Below the pieces are notes generated by a model. That model saw only the letters and a program-made list of their open reading frames with translations. It did not search any database and was not told where the DNA came from. DNA of 64,000 nt from Suttonella sp. R2A3 (lineage in GTDB: Bacteria > Pseudomonadota > Gammaproteobacteria > Cardiobacteriales > Cardiobacteriaceae): the NCBI RefSeq assembly GCF_021513215.1, contig NZ_CP090975.1:675501-739500 (forward strand). The letters are read 5' to 3'. This document shows positions 47,767-56,583 of the stretch, piece after piece. The number at the start of each line of letters is the position of its first letter. Within the stretch, counting starts at the first letter, position 1. The position numbers were made by a program, and so were the translations under genes.

Positions 47767-48158
47767 GTCGAAAACCTTATCAACACCAACAGCCCGCTAA
47801 CTGGTATATGGCGAGTAATTTTTACAAGCTCTATATGTTGCGCGAACTGACCAGCGTACCGGTTGCCATTGCCTCGTTCAATCTATTCTGGGGCATCGCC
47901 GCACTCGCGCTAGCTTCTCCTGAAGCGTGGACAAAATGGCTGGCTGTACAGGCCCATCCGCTGATGATTATCTTTAACTTATTTGCCATTGTTGCTGCGC
48001 TGTTTAACACCATCAAATGGTTTGAGGCGATGCCAAAGGCGATTCGCGTACAAATTGGTGAAAAATTTGTCGAAGACAAAAAAATGATTCTCGGTAACTG
48101 GGTGGTATTCGCAGCGATCACCATCGTCCTACTCGCCCTCGTCATCCTCATGGCTTAA
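47763..48158 (+). CDS. frdC: Fumarate reductase membrane anchor FrdC
   Basis: A 131-residue protein with three transmembrane helices. It starts MSRKPYQH and has the [16 protein letters not shown] segment that aligns with E. coli FrdC (FYRFYMLREGTAVPA). It anchors FrdAB and forms part of the quinol site. Confidence 0.92.
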   Translation: MSRKPYQHQQPANWYMASNFYKLYMLRELTSVPVAIASFNLFWGIAALALASPEAWTKWLAVQAHPLMIIFNLFAIVAALFNTIKWFEAMPKAIRVQIGEKFVEDKKMILGNWVVFAAITIVLLALVILMA

Positions 48159-48167
48159 GGAGCAAAT

Positions 48168-48518
48168 ATGTCTCACAAACACCTCAAACCCTTATACTGG
48201 GGACTCTTCTCGGTTGGCGGCACCACTGCTGCCTTATTCCTTGCGCCAATTGTGCTGGTGCTGTGTATTTTATTGCCGCTGGGCGTCCTCGGCGATCCAC
48301 AAACCTTCTACGAAAACGCGCATCCTTGGCTAAGCAATTGGTTTATTTTCCTAATTGCTGCAGGACTGATTTTTACTTTTTTGTGGCACGGCATGCACCG
48401 TTTTTATTACATCCTGCACGACTTACACATTCATGTGGGCAATAAAACCCGCTTAACGTTCTACGCCATCGCGATCATTGCGCTGTTAATTACCTTGGGT
48501 ATTGGCTGGTTTGGCTAA
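48168..48518 (+). CDS. frdD: Fumarate reductase membrane anchor FrdD
   Basis: A 116-residue protein with three transmembrane helices, starting with KPLYWGLFSVGGTTAALFLAPIV as in other FrdD proteins. The HGMHRFYYILHDLHIH segment is histidine-rich. It completes the frdABCD operon and is followed by a terminator. Confidence 0.92.
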   Translation: MSHKHLKPLYWGLFSVGGTTAALFLAPIVLVLCILLPLGVLGDPQTFYENAHPWLSNWFIFLIAAGLIFTFLWHGMHRFYYILHDLHIHVGNKTRLTFYAIAIIALLITLGIGWFG

Positions 48519-48555
48519 TGCCTTAGCAGATTAAGAGGCTTGGTGGTTGCCCTCC

Positions 48556-48604
48556 CCCGCATCATCAGGTGCGGGTTTGCCCGCTCGCCTCAGCGGGCTT
48601 TTTT
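48556..48604 (+). terminator. Terminator after frdABCD
   Basis: Two adjacent hairpins lie here: CCCGCA / TGCGGG and then GCCCGCT / AGCGGGC followed by six T. The second is a standard terminator; both lie between the convergent frdD and racemase genes. Confidence 0.85.
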
Positions 48605-49720
48605 AGACAACCACGCGTGGATTGCACCGCCCCCACACCGTATAGAGATCTTCCATCAGCGCTTGGTTAATTGTCTCAATTTCCGATTCGCTGATGCATT
48701 CTTGTCCTTGGCGGCCAAAAATCACCACTTCATCGCCTAAACGTGCCTCTGGGATATCGCTGATATCAATGGTGGTGACATTCATCGACACCCGTCCAAT
48801 TACCGGCGCACGCTGCCCGCGCACCAACATCTCACCACGATGACTAAACGCGCGCCGATAACCGTTAGCATAACCAACCAGCACGGTTGCGACCCGACTA
48901 TCCCGACGCAACACATGCTCACGCTCATAACTCACGCTGCTGCCTTTAGGATATTCATTGATGCTGGCAATACGCGTTTTAAAGCGCATAATACTGCCAC
49001 CGAGCGACACCCCGGGTATCGCCATCTCGCCATACAGCGCCTCGCCTGCGCGCACCCTATCTAAATGGGTGTTGGCATCACTCAACAGCGCATACGAATT
49101 CGCCGCATGACAACAGATTTTTTCACGATTTAGCCCCCCACTTCGATCAACCAATCACATTCCTCTCTAAATCGTGCCAGACTTTGGCTGATATCATCGC
49201 GGTGCTCTTTCGGAAAGTGCGTCATGATGCCGCGTGGGGTCAAACCTGGCAACTGTAGAATCGCGCGCGCCTGTTCGCGACCATCGCCATGGCGCAAATC
49301 GAGACCATTACGGCCCATACCGGCAGAATTGAGTTCAAAATGATATGGGATTTTGATCCCAGCAGCTTGCGCATGAGTGCTCATCTGCGCGGCATTATCA
49401 AGATGACCAATAAGCTCAGTCACCCCATATGGCGCCGCTTCAATCACTTCCTGCTCTGTAGCGCTGCGAAGGCGGATAATTTCGCCCTCGTAGCGAGGCT
49501 GCTGCTGGGCAACTATCGCGAACAGCTCACTATTATCAGCAATAGCAACACAAGAAATATTTTCTGCAATAACCGTCGGTAACACATTAGCAATCCCCAT
49601 GCCGTAGGCATCCGCCTTCATGACCACACAGAGCTCACTACGCCCAATCACGTCCTTCACAGCACCAATATTGTCCGCTAATTGCGCACAATCAACCTCC
49701 AACCAAGCAGGATATTGCAT
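48603..49720 (-). pseudogene. PLP-dependent alanine/broad-specificity racemase, frameshifted
   Basis: The 5' part (49720 to 49130) carries the PLP lysine in VVMKADAYGMG and the NSAGMGRNGL and GIMTHFPKEH segments. The 3' part carries the catalytic tyrosine region VGYANGYRRAFSHRG, the RAPVIGRVSMN motif and the C-terminal barrel. They are in different frames. The break is at a run of six G (minus strand, 49134-49139); one more G restores a single frame of about 372 residues reading EVGGLNREK. The full-length sequence resembles Bsr-type broad-specificity racemases. Either the gene is inactivated, phase-variable, or the base is missing in the assembly. Confidence 0.8.
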
Positions 49721-50064
49721 AACCCAAAGTCCTAAAATCAAAACCCAAGCATCATATAACCAAAAGTTGCGCAGACCAACTATGCACCAGCACAACACCT
49801 CATTATAGGCCAACCACTCAACACAACTTAACCCCCAACACACTGTTAACATTAAAAATAAGTTAATTATTCACAAGCCACCCCTCTCCTGATTTTAACA
49901 AAAAAAGAGAATATAAATGATTGTCATTAACTTTAATATTAGCAAAAACAATATCTTAGGGATGAAAAATGCGTTAAGAAGGCGTATGATTAAAGAAACA
50001 AATGACGACGATTGCGTTCGCATGATTATAACGCTCGATGAGGCATGTCGAAACGGAGAGTAGT
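49721..50064. other. Divergent intergenic region with no recognised gene
   Basis: This 344-bp AT-rich region separates the racemase and the decaheme cytochrome. It should contain both promoters. I see no FNR-box match of good quality, no RNA gene and no ORF with a ribosome-binding site. AATGATTGTCATTAAC at about 49917 is a weak Fur-like palindrome. Confidence 0.5.
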
Positions 50065-52326
50065 ATGAAAACACGAATAAACCAGTTTATCTGTCTAAGC
50101 GCTCTTATGGTTATAGAGCTGTTTTTTAGTCCGGCAATCGCAGCAGAAGACTTCCCTGCTCCTAGCGAGGGTTGTCTCACTTGTCACCAAGGCATTGAAC
50201 CGATTAGAGATCATGATTCGTTGATGATGCAGCAAATCTATGCCATGAGTAATGGTATGGGCGACCCTAATGGCTGTGTGGTCTGTCATGGTGGTACCCC
50301 AGAAGAAACAGAAGACGCCGACCTCGCCCATAGCGGGACACCAAAAGGCAGTCCACTTGAAAACTTCACCCCGGTTCCTGCCTCATTTGCTGTGATGGAT
50401 AAAACCTGTGGCATGTGCCATTACCAGCAAACGCAAAGTATCCGTAAATCGATCATGTCCAATGAGTCTGGCAAGATCAAAGTCATCACTTATGGCTGGG
50501 GCGTTAACAACGATGATTATCTCCACCGCTATGGCAACCAGGACATGCAAGACAGCGACGGACCAACCCCTATTTACGGTTCGCCGGAATATAAAGCGTA
50601 TGTAACAGAGATTGTCGCGCAACATGCTGACCGCATCCCGAGCGAACTCAAGAAGATCCCTCAAGCCGATATGTCTTCACTGGAAGAGTTTCCTGAGCAA
50701 GCCGCTTATAGCTTCCTGCGCAACTGTAACGCCTGTCACTTACCAGGCAAAGGCAAACCGAAAAAAGGTCATTACCGTGGCCTAGGCTGCGCTGGCTGTC
50801 ATATTCCTTATGGTTTAGAAGGTCAATATGAAGGCAACGACCCATCTATTGACCCTGAAGCAAAAGGGAAAATGTTAGTCCACTCAATGCAAGGGACTGA
50901 AAAATCGAAAGTGCAAGTGCATGACACGGAATATTCCGGTATTCAGATTGCCACCTGTAATGCCTGTCATAGCTCAGGTCGTCGCGTTAGCCTCTCCTTC
51001 CAAGGTTTGTTCGCGGCCGATAGAACAACCACTTATGCACCGTTTGACGCTGAAGGGAATATGCAAGGCCCTAGCTCAACGTATTTATACAAACACCTCA
51101 GAGCCGATGTACACTTCGACGCTGGCATGATCTGTCAGGATTGCCACACCTCGCCAGACTTACACGGTAACGGCAATATTGGCACAGTCGCATTGGCCAA
51201 CGTTGAGCCAGAGTGTCAAGACTGCCACGGCACACCAACTGACTACCCTTGGGATCTCCCATTGGGCGTTGGTGATGAGCTCATCGATCGCGCGAAACTC
51301 AGCGAAGATAGCGCTGTGTTGAGCCTGCTCGACGAGCCTAGAGGTTTAGCAGAAAATTCGATGACGATTACCCAAACCTACGCCACCACTTACGATAAGA
51401 AAGATGGCTATTTAATCTCTTCACGTGGTAATGCTTTTGGTAACGTGGTTAAAGACGGGGATAAAGTTATCCTGCATTCAGCCACCGGCAAAACCCTTGA
51501 AGTGCCTATCTTGAAAGATATCGAAGACAACAACCTCTGGCAAAACCCTGAAGGTCGTCTAGCGATGGTCGGTGCACCGAAACATTTAGAAACCATGGAA
51601 TGCTACGCCTGCCACGCCACTTGGGCGCCTTCATATCTCGGTTACACCTATAAACTCGACTATTCTGAAGGTAACGAAATGGTTGATTGGGTTGAATCTT
51701 CGGCGAAAATCAATCCTGATGGTACAACCTCAGATACTGATGGTGAGAGCATGGTGATGCAAAAAGGCGCACCGTCTGGTGACTACTCGCATGCGCGCTG
51801 GGAAGAACCTGTATTGGGTATTAACGGCGAAGGTCGCGTCACACCACTGGTTGGGGTAATCCAAACCACCGGTACGGTTGTTGACGAAGAAGGTAAGGTC
51901 GTGTTGTTGAATAATGTGGCTAAACGCGAAGAAGATGGCATGCTAACCATCGATATGCAGCCATTGAACCCACACACCACGACCAGACAAGCCCGAGGCT
52001 GTAGCGATTGTCACCTCAATGAAAAAACCATGGGGTATGGCATGAGCGGCGGTGATGTGAGCGCTGATCCACAAAGTCAGTTCTATCTGGGTCTAAAAGA
52101 TGACGACGGCCAGCCGATAGCCAAGCAAAATACAGCACCTCAAATCGAGTCCATCAAAAACTTGAACAATGGTGACTATATGACGATCTTGGATCAAGAC
52201 GGCAACCAACAGATGGCTGTTGGACCACACTTCGAACGTTCAGGACCGCTTTCTGAAGCACAACGTGATTCACTGAAAGACCCTGACTATTTAGACAAAG
52301 CCAAAGCGGCGTTAGAAGCACAGTAA
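50065..52326 (+). CDS. Secreted decaheme c-type cytochrome
   Basis: A 753-residue exported multiheme cytochrome. The signal peptide (start MKTRINQF, hydrophobic ICLSALMVIELFF core, AIAA cleavage) leads to ten CxxCH motifs with first cysteines near residues 37, 71, 115, 221, 242, 298, 357, 384, 513 and 646. No lipobox or membrane helix is seen. Spacing is unlike the tight packing of the small decahemes MtrA/DmsE, and there is no classical MtrC lipoprotein start. It is clearly a redox protein, but enzyme or electron carrier cannot be told. A GGAGAG site fixes the start at 50065. No partner gene adjoins. Confidence 0.85.
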   Translation: MKTRINQFICLSALMVIELFFSPAIAAEDFPAPSEGCLTCHQGIEPIRDHDSLMMQQIYAMSNGMGDPNGCVVCHGGTPEETEDADLAHSGTPKGSPLENFTPVPASFAVMDKTCGMCHYQQTQSIRKSIMSNESGKIKVITYGWGVNNDDYLHRYGNQDMQDSDGPTPIYGSPEYKAYVTEIVAQHADRIPSELKKIPQADMSSLEEFPEQAAYSFLRNCNACHLPGKGKPKKGHYRGLGCAGCHIPYGLEGQYEGNDPSIDPEAKGKMLVHSMQGTEKSKVQVHDTEYSGIQIATCNACHSSGRRVSLSFQGLFAADRTTTYAPFDAEGNMQGPSSTYLYKHLRADVHFDAGMICQDCHTSPDLHGNGNIGTVALANVEPECQDCHGTPTDYPWDLPLGVGDELIDRAKLSEDSAVLSLLDEPRGLAENSMTITQTYATTYDKKDGYLISSRGNAFGNVVKDGDKVILHSATGKTLEVPILKDIEDNNLWQNPEGRLAMVGAPKHLETMECYACHATWAPSYLGYTYKLDYSEGNEMVDWVESSAKINPDGTTSDTDGESMVMQKGAPSGDYSHARWEEPVLGINGEGRVTPLVGVIQTTGTVVDEEGKVVLLNNVAKREEDGMLTIDMQPLNPHTTTRQARGCSDCHLNEKTMGYGMSGGDVSADPQSQFYLGLKDDDGQPIAKQNTAPQIESIKNLNNGDYMTILDQDGNQQMAVGPHFERSGPLSEAQRDSLKDPDYLDKAKAALEAQ

Positions 52327-52333
52327 AACGCCA

Positions 52334-52375
52334 GCCTGCCATAGCAATATCCATTTACGCTATGGCAGGCTTTTT
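52334..52375 (+). terminator. Terminator after decaheme cytochrome gene
   Basis: GCCTGCCATAGC and GCTATGGCAGGC form a perfect 12-bp stem with a 13-base loop and TTTTT after it. It isolates the cytochrome gene from the next cluster. Confidence 0.93.
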
Positions 52376-52496
52376 CGTTCAGCCCACTCACCATAGTTGG
52401 CATTTCTACCCTGTTCCCCAAAAAACAAGTTTTTATTGTGATCTTGACGATAGTATTGCACTATAAGTGCTCGTTATCTTAGCCAAAGAGGACGCG

Positions 52497-53171
52497 ATGC
52501 GCCCCCAAGAAATCAGAGATAAGAATGTCGACAAACTCATGTCACTCGGGTTTAAGCCCGCACAATGGCTACCGCTTTCTGAGCAGCAAACGCTACGTCC
52601 TTATGAGGAAATCGCCGCTCGCCTTTATGCCCTCGATGCCCTCATTTGCTGGGTAGTTTTTAGCGAAGAGCAAACTGCCTCACAGCGTATTAAGCGCTAT
52701 ATGGATAATAATCATTTATCTGCGTTTATGACTGATGACGAGTTAGCAATATTCTCACTAACGCGCAGCAAAGCCAATCAAACCTATATTGATAACATTG
52801 GCTGGTATTTGGAAAACGTCTGGGCCTTAGCCTGGGTATTAGGATTTACTATTGAACCTGAGGTTAGCATCGGACAACTGCCCAACGACATCACCAGCGC
52901 GTTGATGTATGATTTTTTACCGGGCTTAGAGGCCAGTGTTGACGACATACTGTCTGCCAACCAACCGCGCAGCCTGGAAGAAGTGGTCAAACTCGAAGAC
53001 CTTTATTATTGCGCACACAACGCTGTAAGAAGCGCACAACTCGGCCACGACACGCTCCCTGAAGGCTACCACCCCATCAGCGATGGTGGCGCTATCCATG
53101 AACGCAGACACAGCCTGACTTGGTGTTTATCTCCAGGTATTAGCTGGGAAGATACCGACCTGAGCACTTAA
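52497..53171 (+). CDS. DUF4272-domain protein
   Basis: A 224-residue soluble protein. The RDKNVDKLMSLGF start, the AARLYALDALICWVVF core and the ERRHSLTWCLSPGISWEDTDLST ending fit the DUF4272 family. No enzymatic motif is visible. AGAGGAC precedes the ATG at 52497. It opens a closely spaced run of small plus-strand genes, and DUF4272 proteins are often found in such immunity-like arrays, but this specific role is inferred. Confidence 0.75.
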   Translation: MRPQEIRDKNVDKLMSLGFKPAQWLPLSEQQTLRPYEEIAARLYALDALICWVVFSEEQTASQRIKRYMDNNHLSAFMTDDELAIFSLTRSKANQTYIDNIGWYLENVWALAWVLGFTIEPEVSIGQLPNDITSALMYDFLPGLEASVDDILSANQPRSLEEVVKLEDLYYCAHNAVRSAQLGHDTLPEGYHPISDGGAIHERRHSLTWCLSPGISWEDTDLST

Positions 53172-53187
53172 ATACTGAGATAAGCTT

Positions 53188-53769
53188 ATGGGGACACACT
53201 TTAGCTATATTGCCGATCAGGCGCTCCCTTCACTCGAAGAAGAAGAGGTGTGTCAGCACTGCGAGCAAGAAGGCATCAAGGCGTATGCGGTCCGAGCGAC
53301 TATCTTAGATCCTTCATTAAGCGCTGACCCTGAGCTTGCAGAAGAAGAACCTCAGCTTAACTATGCCTGTGAAAGCTGCATTAAATCTGGCAATCTCGCC
53401 TTAGACGAAGATTATCTCAATGATTTAAAAGCCAGCTTGCCCAAAGGCCTTCATAACCGCATTGAAAACCCTCAGTTTGCACATCAACCGTATATCCAGT
53501 TTCTACACCATAACGATTGGCCGTTTTGCTGCCATGATTTGACCGAATATATCGGTGAAACACCCGAAGCCGATGAAGATTATGCGACCTTCACCTGCTG
53601 GCGACCCATGTCGCCATCGGTTGCTGATTATGCGTTACAAGATTTTTATCCCTTAGAAAATATTGAGCCGTTTTTTACCATGCGGCTTTTTCGCTGCCTT
53701 CATTGCGCAGCAAAATATTGGAATTTTCAATATAGCGGATTGCTATGGCCTGGCCCAACACACAGTTGA
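53188..53769 (+). CDS. Cysteine-rich small protein, possibly CbrC/UPF0167-related
   Basis: A 193-residue acidic protein with paired cysteines (CQHC, CESC, CC, CLHC) that probably bind zinc. The HNDWPFCCHDLTEYIG segment and the RLFRCLHCAAKYW ending resemble CbrC-type proteins, but I cannot confirm this. No signal peptide or membrane segment. It lies 16 bp after the DUF4272 gene. Confidence 0.6.
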   Translation: MGTHFSYIADQALPSLEEEEVCQHCEQEGIKAYAVRATILDPSLSADPELAEEEPQLNYACESCIKSGNLALDEDYLNDLKASLPKGLHNRIENPQFAHQPYIQFLHHNDWPFCCHDLTEYIGETPEADEDYATFTCWRPMSPSVADYALQDFYPLENIEPFFTMRLFRCLHCAAKYWNFQYSGLLWPGPTHS

Positions 53770-53810
53770 TTCAGCGTAGAAATTTCTTTACCAACCAATG
53801 AGAGCCCATC

Positions 53811-54236
53811 ATGAACGAGATCGACGATAAAACCTATGCAGAGATTCAAGACTTATGCGATAAAGGCGACGATTTTGCAGATAACGGCGATTATCATAAC
53901 GCCCTAGCCCATTTCTGGCAGGCCTTTGATTTAGTCCCTGAACCCAAAACAGATTGGGATACCGCCACATGGATTTTAGCGGCCATTGGCGACACGAATT
54001 TTTTGGATAAAGATTTTCAAGCAGGCGTTGAACACTTATCTCAGGCGATGCACTGCCCTGACGCGATTGGTAATCCGTTTATTCATATGCGCTTGGGGCA
54101 ATGTCAGTTAGAGATTGGCAATCTCGATAGAGCGACAGACGAATTACTGCGCGCTTTCGCTCTAGAAGGTGATGATATTTTTGCGGAAGAAGATCCAAAA
54201 TATCTCGCTTTTCTCAAAGCGCGTGTCGATATTTAG
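53811..54236 (+). CDS. Tetratricopeptide-repeat-like protein
   Basis: A 141-residue helical protein with about three TPR-like helix pairs (GDDFADNGDYHNALAHFWQAF, AIGDTNFLDKDFQAGVEHLSQAM, RLGQCQLEIGNLDRATDELLRAF). Such repeats mediate protein contacts. No enzymatic motif is seen. It sits in the middle of the immunity-like run. Confidence 0.7.
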   Translation: MNEIDDKTYAEIQDLCDKGDDFADNGDYHNALAHFWQAFDLVPEPKTDWDTATWILAAIGDTNFLDKDFQAGVEHLSQAMHCPDAIGNPFIHMRLGQCQLEIGNLDRATDELLRAFALEGDDIFAEEDPKYLAFLKARVDI

Positions 54237-54267
54237 TATTTCTAGAATCTGCTCCAGAGGCTATAGC

Positions 54268-54759
54268 ATGAGCCAACAAGCGATAGATAACATCCTTAAT
54301 CGCTGTCCTAACGAGAAACGGATCGCGCTGGTTAAGGCGTTAGATAATCCTGCTGATTTATTTACCCTGCTGTGTCAATACAATTGGGATGATGGGTTTG
54401 AATTACCTTACGCCGTAGTGACCCACGAACAGTGTGATCTAGGTTTAGCACTGATGCTCTTTTGGGAAGAGGCTATTGTGCAGTTATATTATTTTAATCC
54501 TGATAAATATTGGCTGAATACATCGGCGAGTAATCACGAAGGGAGGTTGTACGAGCTTAATTTTTGTAAAGTGATTGTTGATGGCATCAGAACACAGGCA
54601 TTTAAAAAAGCCGTTAATGAATATGACACGGGTTTCTATGGCGAGCACCTACACCCAGAGAATGAACGCAAGGCCAAAATCAGAGCGTATAAAACACGTA
54701 TCGCGCTGAGAAGAGGAGAATTTGAACCTGTTTTCTTACAACCCTGTTTTATCGAATGA
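54268..54759 (+). CDS. DUF4274-domain protein
   Basis: A 163-residue soluble protein. The YNWDDGFELPYAVVTHEQCDLGLALMLFWEEA segment is characteristic of DUF4274. An AGAGG site lies upstream of the ATG at 54268; a longer frame beginning inside the preceding gene is unlikely. Its stop overlaps the next start by four bases. Role unknown. Confidence 0.78.
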   Translation: MSQQAIDNILNRCPNEKRIALVKALDNPADLFTLLCQYNWDDGFELPYAVVTHEQCDLGLALMLFWEEAIVQLYYFNPDKYWLNTSASNHEGRLYELNFCKVIVDGIRTQAFKKAVNEYDTGFYGEHLHPENERKAKIRAYKTRIALRRGEFEPVFLQPCFIE

Positions 54760-55187
54760 CTTACCCATTATTAAAAGAAGCCATCAAAACGGCTACACGA
54801 AAAACTTATCAAGCGATGCTTGCATATGTTGGCGATGAGCAAATCTATTATTTTGTACTAACCACAGTTGGGGAGGCCTTATCTCCCGGACAATCTGCTT
54901 GGACAGAACAGTTGTTAGAGGAAAAAACACAACAAAGCCTCGGCTTATATCTTGATAACTACGAAGCATTAAAAGACGACTTAAGATGGTCGTATTCAGA
55001 TTCGCCTCTTTTTTGTTTTGGAGCGCAATATTTCGAACCCGTGACACAATTATTCCTCGCTCGGCCAGAATTGACCTATACCATGAGCGATGAGGCGTGG
55101 GAAAAAGAATATCAATTTAGAATCTCTGAAATGACTCAAGCGCTCATAGAGCTCGATGAAGAAGGTCTTTTTGGCGTTAATGCGTAA
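54756..55187 (+). CDS. DUF4303-domain protein
   Basis: A 143-residue soluble protein with an N-terminal helix, the IYYFVLTTVGEALSPGQSAWTEQLLEEKT pattern and a DLRWSYSDSPLF segment, fitting DUF4303. It overlaps the DUF4274 gene by four bases (ATGA), so these two are translated together. Role unknown. Confidence 0.75.
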   Translation: MTYPLLKEAIKTATRKTYQAMLAYVGDEQIYYFVLTTVGEALSPGQSAWTEQLLEEKTQQSLGLYLDNYEALKDDLRWSYSDSPLFCFGAQYFEPVTQLFLARPELTYTMSDEAWEKEYQFRISEMTQALIELDEEGLFGVNA

Positions 55188-55199
55188 AGACAAAAGATT

Positions 55200-55310
55200 A
55201 TGGTCAACCTTGAAATCAATCCAGCAGATGACTCAAATAGTGCACGCGCAAAGCGACTCAATCCCAATGGTGGGGTTGTTGATCAGTGGTTACAAGCCTG
55301 TGCAGAATGA
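55200..55310 (+). CDS. Short ORF, 36 residues
   Basis: An open frame (MVNLEINPADDSNSARAKRL start, WLQACAE end) lies between the DUF4303 gene and the SMI1 gene. No clear ribosome-binding site is visible. It may be a remnant of a larger immunity-like gene or spurious. Confidence 0.25.
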   Translation: MVNLEINPADDSNSARAKRLNPNGGVVDQWLQACAE

Positions 55311-55327
55311 ACAACCTATAGCCCGTT

Positions 55328-55744
55328 ATGCCCTTTCCAATCGATATCACAGTTATTGCTGAGACCGAACAGACCTTAGGGTTGACGTTCCCACCGCGCT
55401 TTAAAGCAAGAATGTGCCTTAGCAACGGCGGGGAGTTGTGTACAAAGAAAGCAGTTTGGCAGCTGTTTCCTTTTTGGGATAAATCCAGCAAGAAACATAT
55501 CAGCAGAACAGCTAACCATATTATTATAGAAACTGAACAAGCCAAAAAATGGATTGGGTTTCCGCATGAAGCCATCGCTATTGCCGCAAATGGTTTTGGG
55601 GATTTATTGATCCTCTTACCAAGTGCAAAAAGCAGTAAACAATTAGGCGAAAAACTCTATGTCTGGTCTCACGAAACTGGAAAAATCAGAAAAGTAGCCG
55701 ATACAATAGACGCCCTCGACTTCCCAAGCGAAAAACGTCTCTGA
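55328..55744 (+). CDS. SMI1/KNR4 (SUKH)-family protein
   Basis: A 138-residue protein whose LGLTFPPRFKARMCLSNGGEL start and FGDLLILLPS block match the SUKH fold. In established work this superfamily includes many immunity proteins against polymorphic toxin nucleases and deaminases. It is the last gene of the run beginning with DUF4272. No signal peptide, so cytoplasmic protection would be expected. Confidence 0.8.
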   Translation: MPFPIDITVIAETEQTLGLTFPPRFKARMCLSNGGELCTKKAVWQLFPFWDKSSKKHISRTANHIIIETEQAKKWIGFPHEAIAIAANGFGDLLILLPSAKSSKQLGEKLYVWSHETGKIRKVADTIDALDFPSEKRL

Positions 55745-55917
55745 TTTTTAATATGTTCTTTTTTAGTCTTCAGCATAAAATAACCAGACCGCAAATTTTT
55801 ACTGTAGTTAATCAGGTGGTAACTTCAAAAAGAATTATATCTGTCTGAACACCATAGATTGCATCACGCCAATAGTTTAAATACTGTATAGCATGAAAAC
55901 CAAGGTAGAGTTATTTT

Positions 55918-56583
55918 TTAGAGTTTATTTGGTAGTTCTTGGCTGTATTGATTAGCGAAAACTGCCGCTTGCACACGGCTGCGTAAATTCAGTTTTTTTA
56001 GAATATTTTGCACATGTACTTTGATCGTATTTTCCGACAACGACAGTTTGGCGGCGATCGCTTTATTGCTGATGCCGCGAGCGATGTAATGCAGGACTTC
56101 TACTTCTCTTCGCGTCAGAGCAGACAACGCGTTAAGACGGTCTACACTCTCTGCCGGATGCAATTCTTCCACTAAATGACTGACCATATCCGGTGACAAA
56201 ACTTTGTCTCCCGCCATGATTCTCCGAATAGCATTGATGAGAAATGAAGTATCTGCATTTTTCAGAACATAACCTTTCGCACCTAGGGATAGACACTTCT
56301 GTAAATCAGCCGCGTTCTCAGAAATCGTCAGAATCAGTACCGGTAATTCTGGGCAAACTTCACTAATACGGATTAAGGTTTGCAAACCGTTGATATCCGG
56401 CATGTCCAAATCCAATAGGACAATATCGGGTTGGCAGGTTGTGATGAGTGCCACACCATCCACTCCATTCGCAGCTTCTCCTATGACAGTAAATTCTGGT
56501 TCTTGTATCAACAAAAAGCGCAAGCCTTGCCGGAAGAGCGCATGGTCATCAATCAATACAATTTTGACGAGTGGCTTGTTCAT
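55918..56583 (-). CDS. NarL/FixJ-family response regulator
   Basis: A 221-residue regulator. The receiver domain has the acidic pair near residue 12, the phospho-acceptor Asp58 in VLLDLDMP and the K in YVLKNAD. The C-terminal LuxR-type helix-turn-helix is LTRREVEVLHYIARGISNKAIAAKL with SENTIKVHVQNIL as recognition helix. It overlaps the sensor gene by four bases. By partnership with a NarX-like sensor it probably answers nitrate or nitrite. I call it NarL/NarP-like without choosing. Confidence 0.88.
   Translation of the reverse strand: MNKPLVKIVLIDDHALFRQGLRFLLIQEPEFTVIGEAANGVDGVALITTCQPDIVLLDLDMPDINGLQTLIRISEVCPELPVLILTISENAADLQKCLSLGAKGYVLKNADTSFLINAIRRIMAGDKVLSPDMVSHLVEELHPAESVDRLNALSALTRREVEVLHYIARGISNKAIAAKLSLSENTIKVHVQNILKKLNLRSRVQAAVFANQYSQELPNKL

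Noticed and set aside
49917-49932. Fur box upstream of the decaheme cytochrome
   Set aside because: The palindrome matches too few consensus positions compared with the site at 63165.
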